Assembly: GCA_027487815.1 (NCBI GenBank)
Contig: JAIYCW010000017.1
Location: 1-64,000 of the forward strand
DNA from: Burkholderiales bacterium
Lineage (GTDB): Bacteria > Pseudomonadota > Gammaproteobacteria > Burkholderiales > Burkholderiaceae_E
Length of the DNA: 64,000 nucleotides
Direction: 5' to 3'
This document shows, one piece after another, positions 47,890-57,290 of this stretch (positions within the stretch are counted from its first letter, which is position 1; the number at the start of each line of letters is the position of its first letter). The notes beneath the pieces are model-generated. The model was not told the DNA's origin and did no database searches. It was given only the letters and a program-made list of their open reading frames with translations. The position numbers and the translations under genes are program-made.

Positions 47890-48114
47890 ATGGCCTACAC
47901 CACACACGCCCAACTCGATGAGAGTTTGCCCAATGACACTCGTGCCTTTGGATTGATTTTCATTCTTGGATTTGTCGTGCTACTTGCTGTGGCATGTGCC
48001 GCTGCATTGCTGACTTTGCCCTGGCGTTCCTGGCTTCCAGGGGCAGAAGGACAGTCCTCAATGTTTGGTGCAGTGAAAGCCGCTACCTACACCTTCATGT
48101 CATATCTCAATTAG
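47890..48114 (+). CDS. Extra one-helix membrane protein between pufB and pufA
   Basis: 74-residue ORF with an excellent AAGGAG ribosome site, 29 bp after pufB and 11 bp before pufA. Charged N-terminus ([15 protein letters not shown]), one membrane helix at about 20-42 ([20 protein letters not shown]), then [13 protein letters not shown] and an amphipathic end ([17 protein letters not shown]). The helix has no histidine (only H6), so it cannot bind bacteriochlorophyll as antenna chains do, and it is not PufX or PufQ by eye. Its place suggests a subunit or assembly factor of RC-LH1, possibly shaping ring closure or quinone exit. The function is unknown. Confidence 0.8.
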   Translation: MAYTTHAQLDESLPNDTRAFGLIFILGFVVLLAVACAAALLTLPWRSWLPGAEGQSSMFGAVKAATYTFMSYLN

Positions 48115-48125
48115 GAGCTTTAGTC

Positions 48126-48305
48126 ATGTGGAGAGTTTGGCGTTTGTACGATCCGCTGCGCGCAATGGTCATTCAGGGCATCTTCCTGTTTGGTCTGGCA
48201 GCGATGATTCATTTGATTCTCTTGAGTACCGATCGGTACAACTGGCTCGACGGCGCGAAAGCACCGGTCAAGACCCAGAACGCACCGATGCCGGCCAACA
48301 AGTAG
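48126..48305 (+). CDS. pufA: LH1 light-harvesting alpha polypeptide PufA
   Basis: 59-residue antenna alpha chain: [20 protein letters not shown], membrane helix with the pigment-binding His at 29 ([10 protein letters not shown]), then DRYNWLDG and a short polar tail. AGGAG ribosome site 9 bp upstream. Normally it follows pufB directly; here a 74-codon gene is in between. Confidence 0.97.
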   Translation: MWRVWRLYDPLRAMVIQGIFLFGLAAMIHLILLSTDRYNWLDGAKAPVKTQNAPMPANK

Positions 48306-48331
48306 CCCCCTTCAGGGCTGCTTCGGAGCGC

Positions 48332-48356
48332 GGGGTCGAAGCTTAGCTTCGGCCCC
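48332..48356 (+). terminator. Intercistronic mRNA hairpin between pufA and pufL
   Basis: GGGGTCGAAG (48332-48341), loop CTTAG, CTTCGGCCCC (48347-48356): ten base pairs (one T-G), no T-run after it. In Rhodobacter similar hairpins stabilise the pufBA mRNA against 3'-5' decay, giving more LH1 than reaction centre; the same role is likely. Confidence 0.78.
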
Positions 48357-48416
48357 ACTCCGACAACCGGTTGAGCAACCAGGAACCTAACGAGCACCAG
48401 TAACGAGGAACCAGAA

Positions 48417-49241
48417 ATGGCCGTACTAAATTTTGAAAAGAAGTACCGTGTGCGTGGTGGCACGCTGGTCGGAGGCGACTTGTTCGACTTCTGGGTGGGC
48501 CCGTTTTTCGTCGGGTTCTTCGGTGTTACCGGCATGTTCTTCACAATTCTTGGCACAGCATTGATTCTTTGGGGTGCCTCACAAGGCCCCACCTGGAACC
48601 TGTGGCAAATCAGCATTGCACCGCCTGACCTAAAGTACGGGTTGGCGCTGGCGCCCCTCAAAGAGGGTGGCCTGTGGCAAATCATCACCGTCTGCGCGCT
48701 CGGAGCCTTCGGTTCCTGGGCCCTTCGAGAAGTGGAAATTTGCCGCAAGCTGGGCATGGGCTATCACGTCCCTGTTGCCTTCAGCTTTGCAATCTTTGCC
48801 TACTTCACTTTGGTAGTGATTCGCCCTGTTTTGATGGGTGCATGGGGCCACGGCTTTCCGTACGGCATCTTGTCGCATCTCGATTGGGTATCCAATACGG
48901 GCTATCAATACCTGCACTTCCATTACAACCCGGCGCATATGCTCGGGGTGAGCTTCTTTTTTGCGGCGACGTTTGCCTTGTCACTACACGGCGGATTGGT
49001 GCTGTCGGCTACCAACCCTGGCAAGGGTGAAGTGGTCAAGACCTCCGAACATGAAGACACTTTTTTCCGCGACACAATCGGCTACTCCGTCGGAACTCTT
49101 GGCATTCACCGCCTTGGCTTGTTTCTCGCCCTTTCTGCCGGCTTCTGGAGTGCAGTGTGCATCGTGATTAGCGGGCCCTTCTGGACACGTGGCTGGCCAG
49201 AGTGGTGGAGCTGGTGGCTAGCCATCCCGATCTGGAATTAA
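48417..49241 (+). CDS. pufL: Photosynthetic reaction centre L subunit
   Basis: 274 residues, five-helix reaction-centre subunit. The pigment and iron ligands are present: H154 (GILSHLDWV), H174 (NPAHMLGV), H191 (SLHGGLV) and H231 (GIHRLGL), each one position beyond the Rhodobacter numbering; QB-proton residues E213, D214 and S224 are seen in [16 protein letters not shown] at 48417. Confidence 0.98.
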   Translation: MAVLNFEKKYRVRGGTLVGGDLFDFWVGPFFVGFFGVTGMFFTILGTALILWGASQGPTWNLWQISIAPPDLKYGLALAPLKEGGLWQIITVCALGAFGSWALREVEICRKLGMGYHVPVAFSFAIFAYFTLVVIRPVLMGAWGHGFPYGILSHLDWVSNTGYQYLHFHYNPAHMLGVSFFFAATFALSLHGGLVLSATNPGKGEVVKTSEHEDTFFRDTIGYSVGTLGIHRLGLFLALSAGFWSAVCIVISGPFWTRGWPEWWSWWLAIPIWN

Positions 49242-49265
49242 AGCGCGAACCCACTGGAGAACAAC

Positions 49266-50243
49266 ATGGCGCAATATCAAAATCTTTTCACGCAGGTCCA
49301 GGTGGTCGGCCCAGCTCAGACCGGGGTTTCGCTCGGCGACGCCCGCTCTGACAATGAACGCATCTTGCCAGGGCCGCTCGTCCATCTTCTCGGACGTATC
49401 GGTAACGCACAGCTTGGGCCTATATACCTGGGCTCTCTAGGTATCCTCTCGGCATTTTGTTTTGTCATCGCGTTTACGCTGATTGGCTGGAACTACCTGG
49501 TTGCCGTCAACTACAACCCGGTGATGATGCTCAAGGAGCTGTTCTGGCTTTCTCTTGATCCTCCTGCGCCTCAGTACGGCCTATCAATCCCTCCGCTGAA
49601 TCAGGGCGGCTGGTTCCTCATTGTGGGTCTGTTTCTGACTGCATCGATCCTGTTTTGGTGGATGCGCATGTACCGGCGCGCTCGTGCGCTTGGCTTGGGC
49701 ACTCACATTGCCTGGGCATTTCTAGCCGCTATCTGGTTGTTTCTGGTGCTTGGTTTGATTCGTCCAATTTTGATGGGCTGCTGGTGTGAGGCCGTGCCTT
49801 ACGGCATCTTCTCCCATCTTGACTGGACCGCTGCCTTTTCCCTTCGCTACGGCAACCTGTTTTACAACCCCTTCCATATGCTGTCGATTGTGTTTCTGTA
49901 TGGTTCCGCCTTGCTATTCGCAATGCACGGAGCAACCATCCTGGCAGTGAGCCGATTTGGTGGTGAACGGGAGATCGAGCAAATCGTTGATCGTGGTACG
50001 GCATCGGAACGGGCGGCTTTGTTCTGGCGCTGGACCATGGGCTTTAATGCCACCATGGAATCGATCCACCGCTATGCATGGTGGTTCGCCGTGCTCACCC
50101 CGCTCACCGGTGGCATCGGTATTCTGCTCACAGGCACTGTGGTAGACAACTGGTATCTATGGGCGGTGAAGCACCACGTTGCGCCGGGTTACCCCGTTCC
50201 TTGGGATGTCGTTATTGACCCAGCCCTTACTGGAGCCAAATAA
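49266..50243 (+). CDS. pufM: Photosynthetic reaction centre M subunit
   Basis: 325 residues, partner of PufL. Seen: [42 protein letters not shown] with pigment and iron histidines, and the later [20 protein letters not shown] with the iron ligand. The C-terminal extension ([17 protein letters not shown]) is typical of reaction centres that bind a tetrahaem cytochrome, which agrees with the pufC that follows after 2 bp. Confidence 0.98.
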   Translation: MAQYQNLFTQVQVVGPAQTGVSLGDARSDNERILPGPLVHLLGRIGNAQLGPIYLGSLGILSAFCFVIAFTLIGWNYLVAVNYNPVMMLKELFWLSLDPPAPQYGLSIPPLNQGGWFLIVGLFLTASILFWWMRMYRRARALGLGTHIAWAFLAAIWLFLVLGLIRPILMGCWCEAVPYGIFSHLDWTAAFSLRYGNLFYNPFHMLSIVFLYGSALLFAMHGATILAVSRFGGEREIEQIVDRGTASERAALFWRWTMGFNATMESIHRYAWWFAVLTPLTGGIGILLTGTVVDNWYLWAVKHHVAPGYPVPWDVVIDPALTGAK

Positions 50244-50245
50244 AC

Positions 50246-51619
50246 ATGAAAACATCAACATTCAAAGCCCTGGTGGGCGTGGCCGCGGCCGCGCTCCTTC
50301 TTGCAGGATGCGAACGTCCGCCAGTCGATTCTGTCCAGGGTGGGTATCGCGGCACGGCAATGGGACTGGTCTATAACCCGCGCATCCTCGAAAAGCAGAT
50401 CCCCCTGAATCAGCCTCCAGAGGCCTTGGCGGCAGTGCCAAGCGACGGACCAAAAGCCAAGGACGTTTATCAAAACGTCAAGATTCTTGGTGACCTGAGC
50501 GTTGCCGAATTCGCACGCCACATGGCGGCAGTTACAGCATGGGTTGCACCTCAGGAAGGATGCAACTATTGCCATAATCCGGCCAATCTTGCAGATGACA
50601 GCAAGTACACCAAAGTGGTCGCTAGACGCATGATTCAGATGACCCAGCACATCAATAGCAAGTGGAAAAACCACGTTGCCGATACCGGGGTCACCTGCTA
50701 TACCTGCCATCGTGGGCAACCGGTTCCACAGTATGTCTGGTCTGCGCCAGCGCCTGACAAGAACGTATCCAGGCTATTGGGTGACCGCGCCGAGCAAAAT
50801 GCTCCCTCACCTGTGGTTGGCTTGAGCACTCTGCCCAACGATCCGTTCACGCACTATCTCCTGGGCGATAGTGATATTCGGGTCGCAGGGACTACAGCTT
50901 TGCCAACGGGTAATCGGCATTCCATCAAACAGGCCGAATACACCTACGGGTTCATGATGCACTTGAGCACTGCGCTAGGCGTCAACTGCACCTATTGCCA
51001 CAACACACAGTCGTTTGGCAGCTGGGAGTCCAGCCCACCACAGCGGGCCACCGCATGGCACGGCATCCGGATGTCGCGCGACTTGAATGTGGCCTACATG
51101 GACCCCTTGCAGCCGGTTTTTCCGGATAACCGTAAGGGAACTCAAGGCGATGTGCTGAAGGTGAACTGCCAGACTTGCCACCAAGGAGCTTACAAGCCGC
51201 TCTATGGCGCACAAATGGCGAAAGGTCATCCTGAGTTGCTAGCTCCGGTCATAGCCACCGCAGCTGCGGCACCGGCGGCCGTGGCCGCCGCAGGAACTGG
51301 AAATCTTGAGCCGGTGAAGCTGTATTTTGAAACTGCGAAAGCTGATTTGCCTGCTGACGTGGGCAAGCAACTGGAAGCCCTCATTGCTTACGCGAAAGCA
51401 AACCCTGATGCCAAGCTTGGGATCAGCGGGTACCACGACAAGCGCGGCAGCGTTGCAGCTAATGCGGAACTGGCCAAAAACCGAGCGGTTGCTGTTCGTG
51501 AAGTACTAAAAGCGGCAGGCGTAACGGAAGATCGTATCCAAATGCAGAAGCCCGTCGAAACCGAAGGCGGGTCTGACGATAAAGAAGCTCGCCGTGTAGA
51601 GGTATACGCAGCGAAATAG
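50246..51619 (+). CDS. pufC: Tetrahaem reaction-centre cytochrome PufC with C-terminal OmpA-like domain
   Basis: 457 residues, about 100 more than usual. Lipoprotein signal with lipobox LLAGC (C22), then four haem sites: CNYCH (106), CYTCH (151), CTYCH (248), CQTCH (308), with candidate axial methionines around FMM and RRMIQM. After an Ala/Pro-rich linker (338-351) comes an OmpA/MotB-type domain: EPVKLYFETAKADLP, GYHDKRGSVAANAELAKNRA, with the peptidoglycan-binding Asp (398) and Arg (413) both present, and ending EARRVEVY. The cytochrome normally gives electrons to the special pair; the extra domain could tie it to the cell wall. No frameshift or stop separates the parts, so the fusion is real in this sequence. 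Confidence 0.93.
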   Translation: MKTSTFKALVGVAAAALLLAGCERPPVDSVQGGYRGTAMGLVYNPRILEKQIPLNQPPEALAAVPSDGPKAKDVYQNVKILGDLSVAEFARHMAAVTAWVAPQEGCNYCHNPANLADDSKYTKVVARRMIQMTQHINSKWKNHVADTGVTCYTCHRGQPVPQYVWSAPAPDKNVSRLLGDRAEQNAPSPVVGLSTLPNDPFTHYLLGDSDIRVAGTTALPTGNRHSIKQAEYTYGFMMHLSTALGVNCTYCHNTQSFGSWESSPPQRATAWHGIRMSRDLNVAYMDPLQPVFPDNRKGTQGDVLKVNCQTCHQGAYKPLYGAQMAKGHPELLAPVIATAAAAPAAVAAAGTGNLEPVKLYFETAKADLPADVGKQLEALIAYAKANPDAKLGISGYHDKRGSVAANAELAKNRAVAVREVLKAAGVTEDRIQMQKPVETEGGSDDKEARRVEVYAAK

Positions 51620-51673
51620 TGCGAATCGAGGAGTCTCGTCAGGCAGTTTCGCTGACGAGAATTAAACCTACTC

Positions 51674-51699
51674 AAAGGCCCGCTTTAGGCGGGCCTTTT
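51674..51699 (+). terminator. Rho-independent terminator of the puf operon
   Basis: AAAGGCCCGC (51674-51683), loop TTTAG, GCGGGCCTTT followed by T at 51699: a stable ten-base-pair hairpin with T-tract, 55 bp after pufC. Confidence 0.93.
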
Positions 51700-51742
51700 C
51701 AATTGGCCTACGACTTTGTTGTCCTCAAGAGGCGTTTGGGTA

Positions 51743-51904
51743 ATGGCCGCACAAACTAACTCCTGGCGGGCGTTTAATGATCGCTCTAAAGCGCTCGCTG
51801 TGCTCAGCCAATTTGCAGACAAGTAAGGCGATCAGAGCCTCTGGCACTACCGAAGCAAGGCGTTGCCGACGTTTACTGAGCAATTGAAGAACCAGCAGCG
51901 CTGA
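51743..51904 (+). other. Possible decayed small ORF after pufC
   Basis: From ATG at 51743 the frame reads MAAQTNSWRAFNDRSKALAV and continues beyond an in-frame TAA at 51824 as GDQSLWHYRSKALPTFTEQ to a TGA at 51902-51904. Composition looks protein-like on both sides, so it may be a gene broken by one stop, but no family is recognised. No other content is seen up to puhE. Confidence 0.25.
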
Positions 51905-51953
51905 TTGGGCAGCATAGGAATCTCGCTACGCTAGCCCGATCAGGTAATCGACC

Positions 51954-52718
51954 TTAGGCTCTGCGGCGGGAGGCGAAACCCCAATTCCAAATCGCATCAA
52001 GCTTTATGGGCAAAACCATCAACCAATGCTCGATGATCGCCAAGCTGAGCATGCCTACTACCAAGGTGGTAGCAGCCACTTGATAGGGTGTTACCCCATT
52101 CGCAGCAGCACTCCACATTGGAATGGCCAAGGCTGTTGCCAGAGTGACGGAAAACGGAAAAAGGAAATTGAAGGAGCGTTTGCTGAAATAGCTTTCGAGA
52201 TAGCGCAGGTGACTCGGCAAAAAATGCCCATTCAGATTGCGCACGCCAAGGAAGATATTGAGCTTAGCGCTTTGCCGCATGATCCAAAGGACCAAAAACG
52301 TCCACAAGCCGGTGCGATTCTCAGCTCCGTAGGTGGCCCAATACACAAGACCAAACAAACCAAGCAACGCGATTTCATGGTGATTCACGGCACTCACCGC
52401 AAACTTCCAGCGACTCCAGCCTCGAGCCTCCTCGGGGCAAGCAACTTTACGGGATCCGGTGATGTAGCCCAGCAAAAAGCCAATTTCTTGCCACGACCAA
52501 ATGAGAACCGCACAAGTAAACGCGCAATAGGCACCCGCTGCGCTAGCCATCTGACTGCTGTGAACCAGCCCGCCGATCGCAGCCACCAAGACGATGGTGG
52601 CACCACCCATCGTCCACGGAAAGGTGCTTCGCGGCAAACCATTGAGGTACAACACCGCTCCGGTACCGAACCACCACACAAAAAGTGCAAACAGCAAGGA
52701 CCAGACGATATGGCTCAT
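51954..52718 (-). CDS. puhE: Photosynthetic complex assembly protein PuhE
   Basis: 254-residue polytopic membrane protein of the puh cluster, needed for full reaction-centre/LH1 levels in Rhodobacter, mechanism unclear. Seen: about seven hydrophobic segments starting SHIVWSLLFALFVWWFGTGA, the central AVNHHEIALLGLFGLVYWAT and LNIFLGVRNLNGHFLPSHLR with KRSFNFLFPFSV, conserved in PuhE. Last gene of the minus-strand bchBHLM-lhaA-puhABC-acsF-puhE run, converging on pufC. Confidence 0.88.
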   Translation of the reverse strand: MSHIVWSLLFALFVWWFGTGAVLYLNGLPRSTFPWTMGGATIVLVAAIGGLVHSSQMASAAGAYCAFTCAVLIWSWQEIGFLLGYITGSRKVACPEEARGWSRWKFAVSAVNHHEIALLGLFGLVYWATYGAENRTGLWTFLVLWIMRQSAKLNIFLGVRNLNGHFLPSHLRYLESYFSKRSFNFLFPFSVTLATALAIPMWSAAANGVTPYQVAATTLVVGMLSLAIIEHWLMVLPIKLDAIWNWGFASRRRA

Positions 52719-52779
52719 CGCCGTGACACCCGTGCTCCCAGGTCTCGCTTGAGCCTAATGAAGCGAACCTGGGCTAATT

Positions 52780-53844
52780 TCACCACGCAGGCGCCATACG
52801 CACGGTCGAGGGTAACTCGCTGCGAATAACCGGCATCATGTAAAGGCGGCCAAAGGTCCACAGACCTCGGACGGCTTGGATACCCATCTTGCAGGTGCCG
52901 ATCAGGCCACCTTGTTGCTTGGCGGAACTAAATTTATTCGACACATCGAAGAGTGTCGATAGCCCCGCGCGGAACTTGGGATTGTTGGTATCCAACACAA
53001 TTGGAAACACCTGCTTGGAAATCTCCGAGCAGATATCAAACACCTGATAGTCGTACTCGGTGGAGTCAATCCCCATCGCTTCATGCAACATCGGCCGCGT
53101 GTGATCCCGCACGAACATCGTGGCATAGACCGCCAGCAAGAAAAACCGCACCCAGAGCAGATTGAACCCCTTGAGCAGGTGCGGATTGGCACGCATGATC
53201 AATGCGAACGATTCGCCGTGACGATACTCGTCATTGCACCAGCGCTCAAACCAGCGGAAAATTGGATGAAAGCGTTTCTCAGGATGACGCTCGAGCTGCC
53301 TGTAAATTGTGATGTAACGTGCATACCCAATTTTCTCCGACAGATAGGTCGCGTAGAAAATGTATTTCGGCTTGAAGTAGGTATATGCCTTGGTGCGCTT
53401 CAGACCATTGAGATCCACGCCCAGGCCGAAATCTTTTAGCGACGCGTTGATGAATCCGGCATGGCGTGATTCATCGCGGGTCATGTAAGTCATGAGCTTT
53501 TTGATCTCTGGATTCTCGACGTTTTTGCGGATCTCGTTGTAAAGCACACAACCCGAGAACTCTGAGGTGACCGAGGTGATCAGAAAGTCCAAAAACTCTT
53601 TCTTCAAGGCTGGGTCTAGCTCATGGATCTCGCTTGTAAATTCCGCATTGCGCTGAAAGTGATCGATATTGTTATCGCCTTCGTACTCGGCCATCATCAA
53701 ATCCCATTCCGCCCGCACCGGTGAGACATCGAGCTTATCCATCGCAGCATAGTCGGTGGTGTAGAAACGGGGGCTGATCAGCGTATTGGACTTGGCAAGC
53801 TCCATCACCTGTTGCGGGCTATCAATCGTTGCAGAATGTTCCAT
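52780..53844 (-). CDS. acsF: Mg-protoporphyrin IX monomethyl ester oxidative cyclase AcsF
   Basis: 354-residue di-iron, oxygen-dependent enzyme forming the isocyclic (E) ring of bacteriochlorophyll. ATG at 53844 (GGGAGAA ribosome site) is chosen though the frame extends to 53922. Seen: two ExxH iron motifs, ESRH (125-128) and EYRH (206-209), with further conserved glutamates in [11 protein letters not shown] and [13 protein letters not shown]. No bchE (oxygen-independent cyclase) is seen in the window, consistent with pigment synthesis under oxygen. Confidence 0.96.
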   Translation of the reverse strand: MEHSATIDSPQQVMELAKSNTLISPRFYTTDYAAMDKLDVSPVRAEWDLMMAEYEGDNNIDHFQRNAEFTSEIHELDPALKKEFLDFLITSVTSEFSGCVLYNEIRKNVENPEIKKLMTYMTRDESRHAGFINASLKDFGLGVDLNGLKRTKAYTYFKPKYIFYATYLSEKIGYARYITIYRQLERHPEKRFHPIFRWFERWCNDEYRHGESFALIMRANPHLLKGFNLLWVRFFLLAVYATMFVRDHTRPMLHEAMGIDSTEYDYQVFDICSEISKQVFPIVLDTNNPKFRAGLSTLFDVSNKFSSAKQQGGLIGTCKMGIQAVRGLWTFGRLYMMPVIRSELPSTVRMAPAW

Positions 53845-53857
53845 TATTTTCTCCCGT

Positions 53858-54325
53858 TCAAGGCGCACGCAGAAGTTGCGCAAACACTTGGGCGTTGGTG
53901 GGCCCAAACGATTCAAGATCAAGGCGTTCCCCGGTTGAGGGGTCTACCAGCGTCAATCGGCCATCGCTACGACCAATCAACTCAAAGGGTTCTTCAAGGG
54001 GCAACTTGCGCCGCTTGCGCTCACGGCTAAGGGCTCTCAACGCTCCACGCTCGAAGCCTCGTTCACCAGCCCATTGCGCCAAGGTTCGGCCTGAGATCGT
54101 ATCGACCACCAGAATCGATCCTTCTGGACCGTCCGCAAAGCGAATCAAGCGAGTGGTTTGCGCGGCCGCGTCAGGCTCGCGGATCGGGGCCCCAACAAAT
54201 CGAACTAACGCTGCAGCTGCAACTGATACCCCAGCGATTCCCAAGCCAATTGCAACTGCCCGGCGATCAATCACCGGCTTGTCGTGAGCTGGCGCGCTGG
54301 CCAGGGTGGGTCCGGACGAGTTCAT
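53858..54325 (-). CDS. puhC: Photosynthetic complex assembly protein PuhC
   Basis: 155 residues: one N-terminal membrane helix ([20 protein letters not shown]), then a periplasmic domain starting [20 protein letters not shown] and [20 protein letters not shown] with [11 protein letters not shown], as in the PuhC family that supports RC-LH1 assembly. Lies 13 bp before acsF and 14 bp after puhB. Confidence 0.88.
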   Translation of the reverse strand: MNSSGPTLASAPAHDKPVIDRRAVAIGLGIAGVSVAAAALVRFVGAPIREPDAAAQTTRLIRFADGPEGSILVVDTISGRTLAQWAGERGFERGALRALSRERKRRKLPLEEPFELIGRSDGRLTLVDPSTGERLDLESFGPTNAQVFAQLLRAP

Positions 54326-54339
54326 GGGAGTACTACTGC

Positions 54340-55032
54340 TCAGGCCGAAAGTGGCTCAGGACGGCCCGAGACGATGGGCGAGGCGGATCGATCTACCGAT
54401 TCGACACGTCCTTGCGCAGCCACGCCGGTTTGCTGCTGCCAAGCCTGAGTGAGTAAAGTCGCGACGTGCTTTGCCTTCGGGATGAAGCGAAGCATCGGCT
54501 GAGGATGTTTGAAATGCCAGGGCCTGGCATGAGGCCACAAGTGAAAGTAGGCAATCTTGTCCGAAGGCCGCAGCCGCAGTGCAATACTCCCTACTGCCTC
54601 GGGATCATTGGGTTTCATTGGCGTCCAGTCAGCTGCGACGATCTGCCGTAACGGGAGATTAAAACTGACCGTCAATACCACGCCGATACGCATCACCACC
54701 CGCTTGGTTGTAATCGTATAAAGCGTTGTACGCCAGCTCGCCCAAGCAATAAGAAGCATCAAGCCAAAACCAACTGCGCTCAAAAACAACGCAGGTGCAA
54801 AAGCTTTGGCAAAAGCGCCAACGCTTAAGCCTTCGCCGGCCAGCCACCATGCCCGCAGAGCAAGCATCACCACGAAATACAGCGCCAACTTGCGGACTTG
54901 GAACACCCTTGCTGCCAAGGCCGATCGGTCAGGCGCACCTTGCCACAACACGCGCTCATCTTCAGGCAAGGGCTCGGGTAACCCAAGCTCTGCCTCGAAT
55001 TCATACTCTGGGGCTGGCTTGGGATAACTCAC
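54340..55032 (-). CDS. puhB: Photosynthetic complex assembly protein PuhB
   Basis: 230-residue protein with PH-like (bPH2) domain, a dimeric reaction-centre assembly factor. Seen: LPEPLPEDERVLWQGAPDRS, three hydrophobic segments (LYFVVMLALRAWWL, APALFLSAVGFGLMLLIAWA), YTITTKRVVMRIGVVLTVSF NL, and later HLWPHARPWHFKHPQPMLRF. Overlaps puhA by 4 bp. Confidence 0.92.
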   Translation of the reverse strand: MSYPKPAPEYEFEAELGLPEPLPEDERVLWQGAPDRSALAARVFQVRKLALYFVVMLALRAWWLAGEGLSVGAFAKAFAPALFLSAVGFGLMLLIAWASWRTTLYTITTKRVVMRIGVVLTVSFNLPLRQIVAADWTPMKPNDPEAVGSIALRLRPSDKIAYFHLWPHARPWHFKHPQPMLRFIPKAKHVATLLTQAWQQQTGVAAQGRVESVDRSASPIVSGRPEPLSA

Positions 55033-55790
55033 AGCAGTGTCTCAGTACGGCTGGGTTCTGCATAAAGAAGACCAGCTGCGTAATACGCGGTGATCTTGTC
55101 TTCTTCGAGCAAAGTCACTTGATCAGGCAGTTTAGTGGCTGGCACAGCGACAAACTGGCCCCCCATGATTGCTTGCACCTTAATTTCGCTACGGCCGATG
55201 CGACAGAAGTTGATCGGCAGCAACTTGCGGGACCCGCCCGCAACTTCAAGCTCAAGATAACGCACCATCATTTCTGCGTGGTCAATCCAGACCTCGCGCA
55301 CCGTGCCGCCCTTAACGCCATCTGCTCCGACCACATCGAGCCCGCGCGGGTCAATGTCTTGGTGTGCCAGGCTGAATCCAGCCAATTTCGCCAAAGGCTT
55401 GATCAGGACGTCGCCGTTATGGCTATGTTCAGGATGATCAGCTCGCGCAGTGTAAGAACCCGGACCGATGTTATCGAGCATCGGATTGCCTGTTGGATCA
55501 AGCGGCGCCCCTGGAAAGCCTGCAGTTGGCACGGCAGCAAGGGGTACTTTTTGATCGCGCGAATGCGGCGCCAGACGCTCCTGGCCATTAGCCAGCTTAT
55601 AGACCTTGGCGGGTGGGAGCGGCAGTAATCCGTCAACAAAATCGCGCCCTGGGCGGTCAGTATGCATCGGGTAGCCTTCACGCTTGCTTTCGCGTTGCAG
55701 CCAGTAAATCAAGATAAAGAAAAAGACCCAAAATGCATAAAGCACAAGCTGTGCAACATCAACATACCCTGTAATGGCTCCGGTACCCAT
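55029..55790 (-). CDS. puhA: Photosynthetic reaction centre H subunit
   Basis: 253 residues. One N-terminal membrane helix (VDVAQLVLYAFWVFFFILIY WL), then YPMHTDRP and a cytoplasmic PRC-barrel-like domain with VGADGVKGGTVREVWIDHAE and LLPINFCRIGRSEIKVQAIM. It caps the L/M core and guides protons to QB. 24 bp after lhaA. Confidence 0.96.
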   Translation of the reverse strand: MGTGAITGYVDVAQLVLYAFWVFFFILIYWLQRESKREGYPMHTDRPGRDFVDGLLPLPPAKVYKLANGQERLAPHSRDQKVPLAAVPTAGFPGAPLDPTGNPMLDNIGPGSYTARADHPEHSHNGDVLIKPLAKLAGFSLAHQDIDPRGLDVVGADGVKGGTVREVWIDHAEMMVRYLELEVAGGSRKLLPINFCRIGRSEIKVQAIMGGQFVAVPATKLPDQVTLLEEDKITAYYAAGLLYAEPSRTETLL

Positions 55791-55814
55791 AGGGTTCTCC
55801 TGTGGTGAATAGTG

Positions 55815-57290
55815 TTAACTCGGGAACTGCGAAAGTCCAAACTTCTTGGAAGGATCAACCACTTGAACGCGCTTGAGCCGCACCAGGGGGCCAAGCGCGA
55901 TCAGCGTTGCAAAAAGCAACGCCAATTCGATGTGATACACAAAGCTGTATCCAGTTGCTGGGTTGCGAAGCGCCTCGCCTAAGGCACCCTGCATTGCAAA
56001 CATGCTAACAATGTCCCGCACAGCGCCGCCGGCAGCAATTGCAAGGCCAGCCGCACAGGCTTGAACGGCTCCCCAGGCCCCGAGAGCAAGGCCGGTTAGC
56101 CCGCGTGTCTCCAGCCCCATTGCCGCAGTAAGTGACCCAACAGAAAACAAGCCGCCGCCAAACCCAATCAACAACACACCAGCACGAAACATCAAGGGCG
56201 AATTGGCGGGCTCGGCAAAAACCACCAGCGAAAACGCCACCAGGCCACTCATCACGCCAATAGCGCAAACAAGATAAGCCCCCACTCCGCGGGTGAGGCA
56301 TCGGGCAGCAACAGCAAAAGCAACAATTGCCCCAAATGCCATTAATGCGGTGAGCGCTGTAGTGGCGCCAACCGACAGGTTCAGAATTTGGGCACCATAG
56401 GGTTCCAGGATCACATCTTGCATACTGAATGCGGCGGTCCCCATGCCTAATGCCACGAGATAACGGCTAACACCCCGTTGCTGCACAAAGGAACGCCAAA
56501 TCTGACTAAACGGGGTAGTCTCGGGGGCATGCAAGTGCACGGTGCCCCCAGGGCGACGTGGCTCTTGCTTCCACAAAGCAATCATATTGAGCACGAAACT
56601 GACTTCTGCCGCACCCTGCACAACCTGAATCAGGCGAAACTGGGAAAAATCGGTCAACAAGGCACTGAACACAGTGCCAGCTACCAGCATGCCCACCAAC
56701 AGCATTACATACATCAAGGCAACGACGCGCGGGCGCGCATGCTCAGGAGCAAGGTCAGTGGCAAGCGCCAAGCCGGCTGTTTGGGTTGTTTGAACACCTG
56801 CGCCGACCATGAGAAAAGCCAATGCGGCACCTAGCGGGCCAACCCAGGCTGGGCCATGGGTATCGCCTGACAGCAGGATCAAGGCAAAGGGCATGATGGC
56901 CAAGCCGCCGAACTGCAGCAACGACCCCATCCAAATGTAAGGGACGCGACGCCATCCGAGCACAGACCGATGAGTATCGGATCGAAATCCAACCAAGGCT
57001 CTCCACGGAGCCACCAGCAAGGGCAAGGCAACCATCAACGCGACCAACCAGGCAGCTACGCCCAACTCTACGATCATGACCCGATTCAAGGTTCCGATGA
57101 GCAGGGCTGTGCACATGCCGACCGACACCTGAAACAGTGATAGGCGCAAGAGGCGCCCCAGCGGGAGTTCCTGGCTCGCAGCGTCAGCAAATGGCAGGAA
57201 TTTCGGCCCGATACGCCTCCAGATCTGTGAGGCCTTGGGACGTGCCGATTGCAGAGCAGCGCTCATCGCACCTGACTCACCAGAACTCAT
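55815..57290 (-). CDS. lhaA: LH1 assembly protein LhaA (PucC/BCD-type MFS)
   Basis: 491-residue, 12-helix membrane protein of the bacteriochlorophyll delivery (BCD) family, needed for LH1 assembly. Seen: LLRLSLFQVSVGMCTALLIG TLNRVMIVELGV, PWRALVGFRSDTHRS, WRRVPYIWMGSLLQFGGLAI and a final VYHIELALLFATLIALGPLV. Overlaps bchM by 4 bp, 24 bp upstream of puhA; the bchM-lhaA-puhA order is conserved in purple bacteria. Confidence 0.93.
   Translation of the reverse strand: MSSGESGAMSAALQSARPKASQIWRRIGPKFLPFADAASQELPLGRLLRLSLFQVSVGMCTALLIGTLNRVMIVELGVAAWLVALMVALPLLVAPWRALVGFRSDTHRSVLGWRRVPYIWMGSLLQFGGLAIMPFALILLSGDTHGPAWVGPLGAALAFLMVGAGVQTTQTAGLALATDLAPEHARPRVVALMYVMLLVGMLVAGTVFSALLTDFSQFRLIQVVQGAAEVSFVLNMIALWKQEPRRPGGTVHLHAPETTPFSQIWRSFVQQRGVSRYLVALGMGTAAFSMQDVILEPYGAQILNLSVGATTALTALMAFGAIVAFAVAARCLTRGVGAYLVCAIGVMSGLVAFSLVVFAEPANSPLMFRAGVLLIGFGGGLFSVGSLTAAMGLETRGLTGLALGAWGAVQACAAGLAIAAGGAVRDIVSMFAMQGALGEALRNPATGYSFVYHIELALLFATLIALGPLVRLKRVQVVDPSKKFGLSQFPS

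Noticed and set aside
47890-48114. Reading the 74-residue protein as a second LH1 alpha chain or PufX
   Set aside because: No histidine in the helix, no W-R-x-W-x-x-F/Y-D-P start, and no PufX-like sequence.
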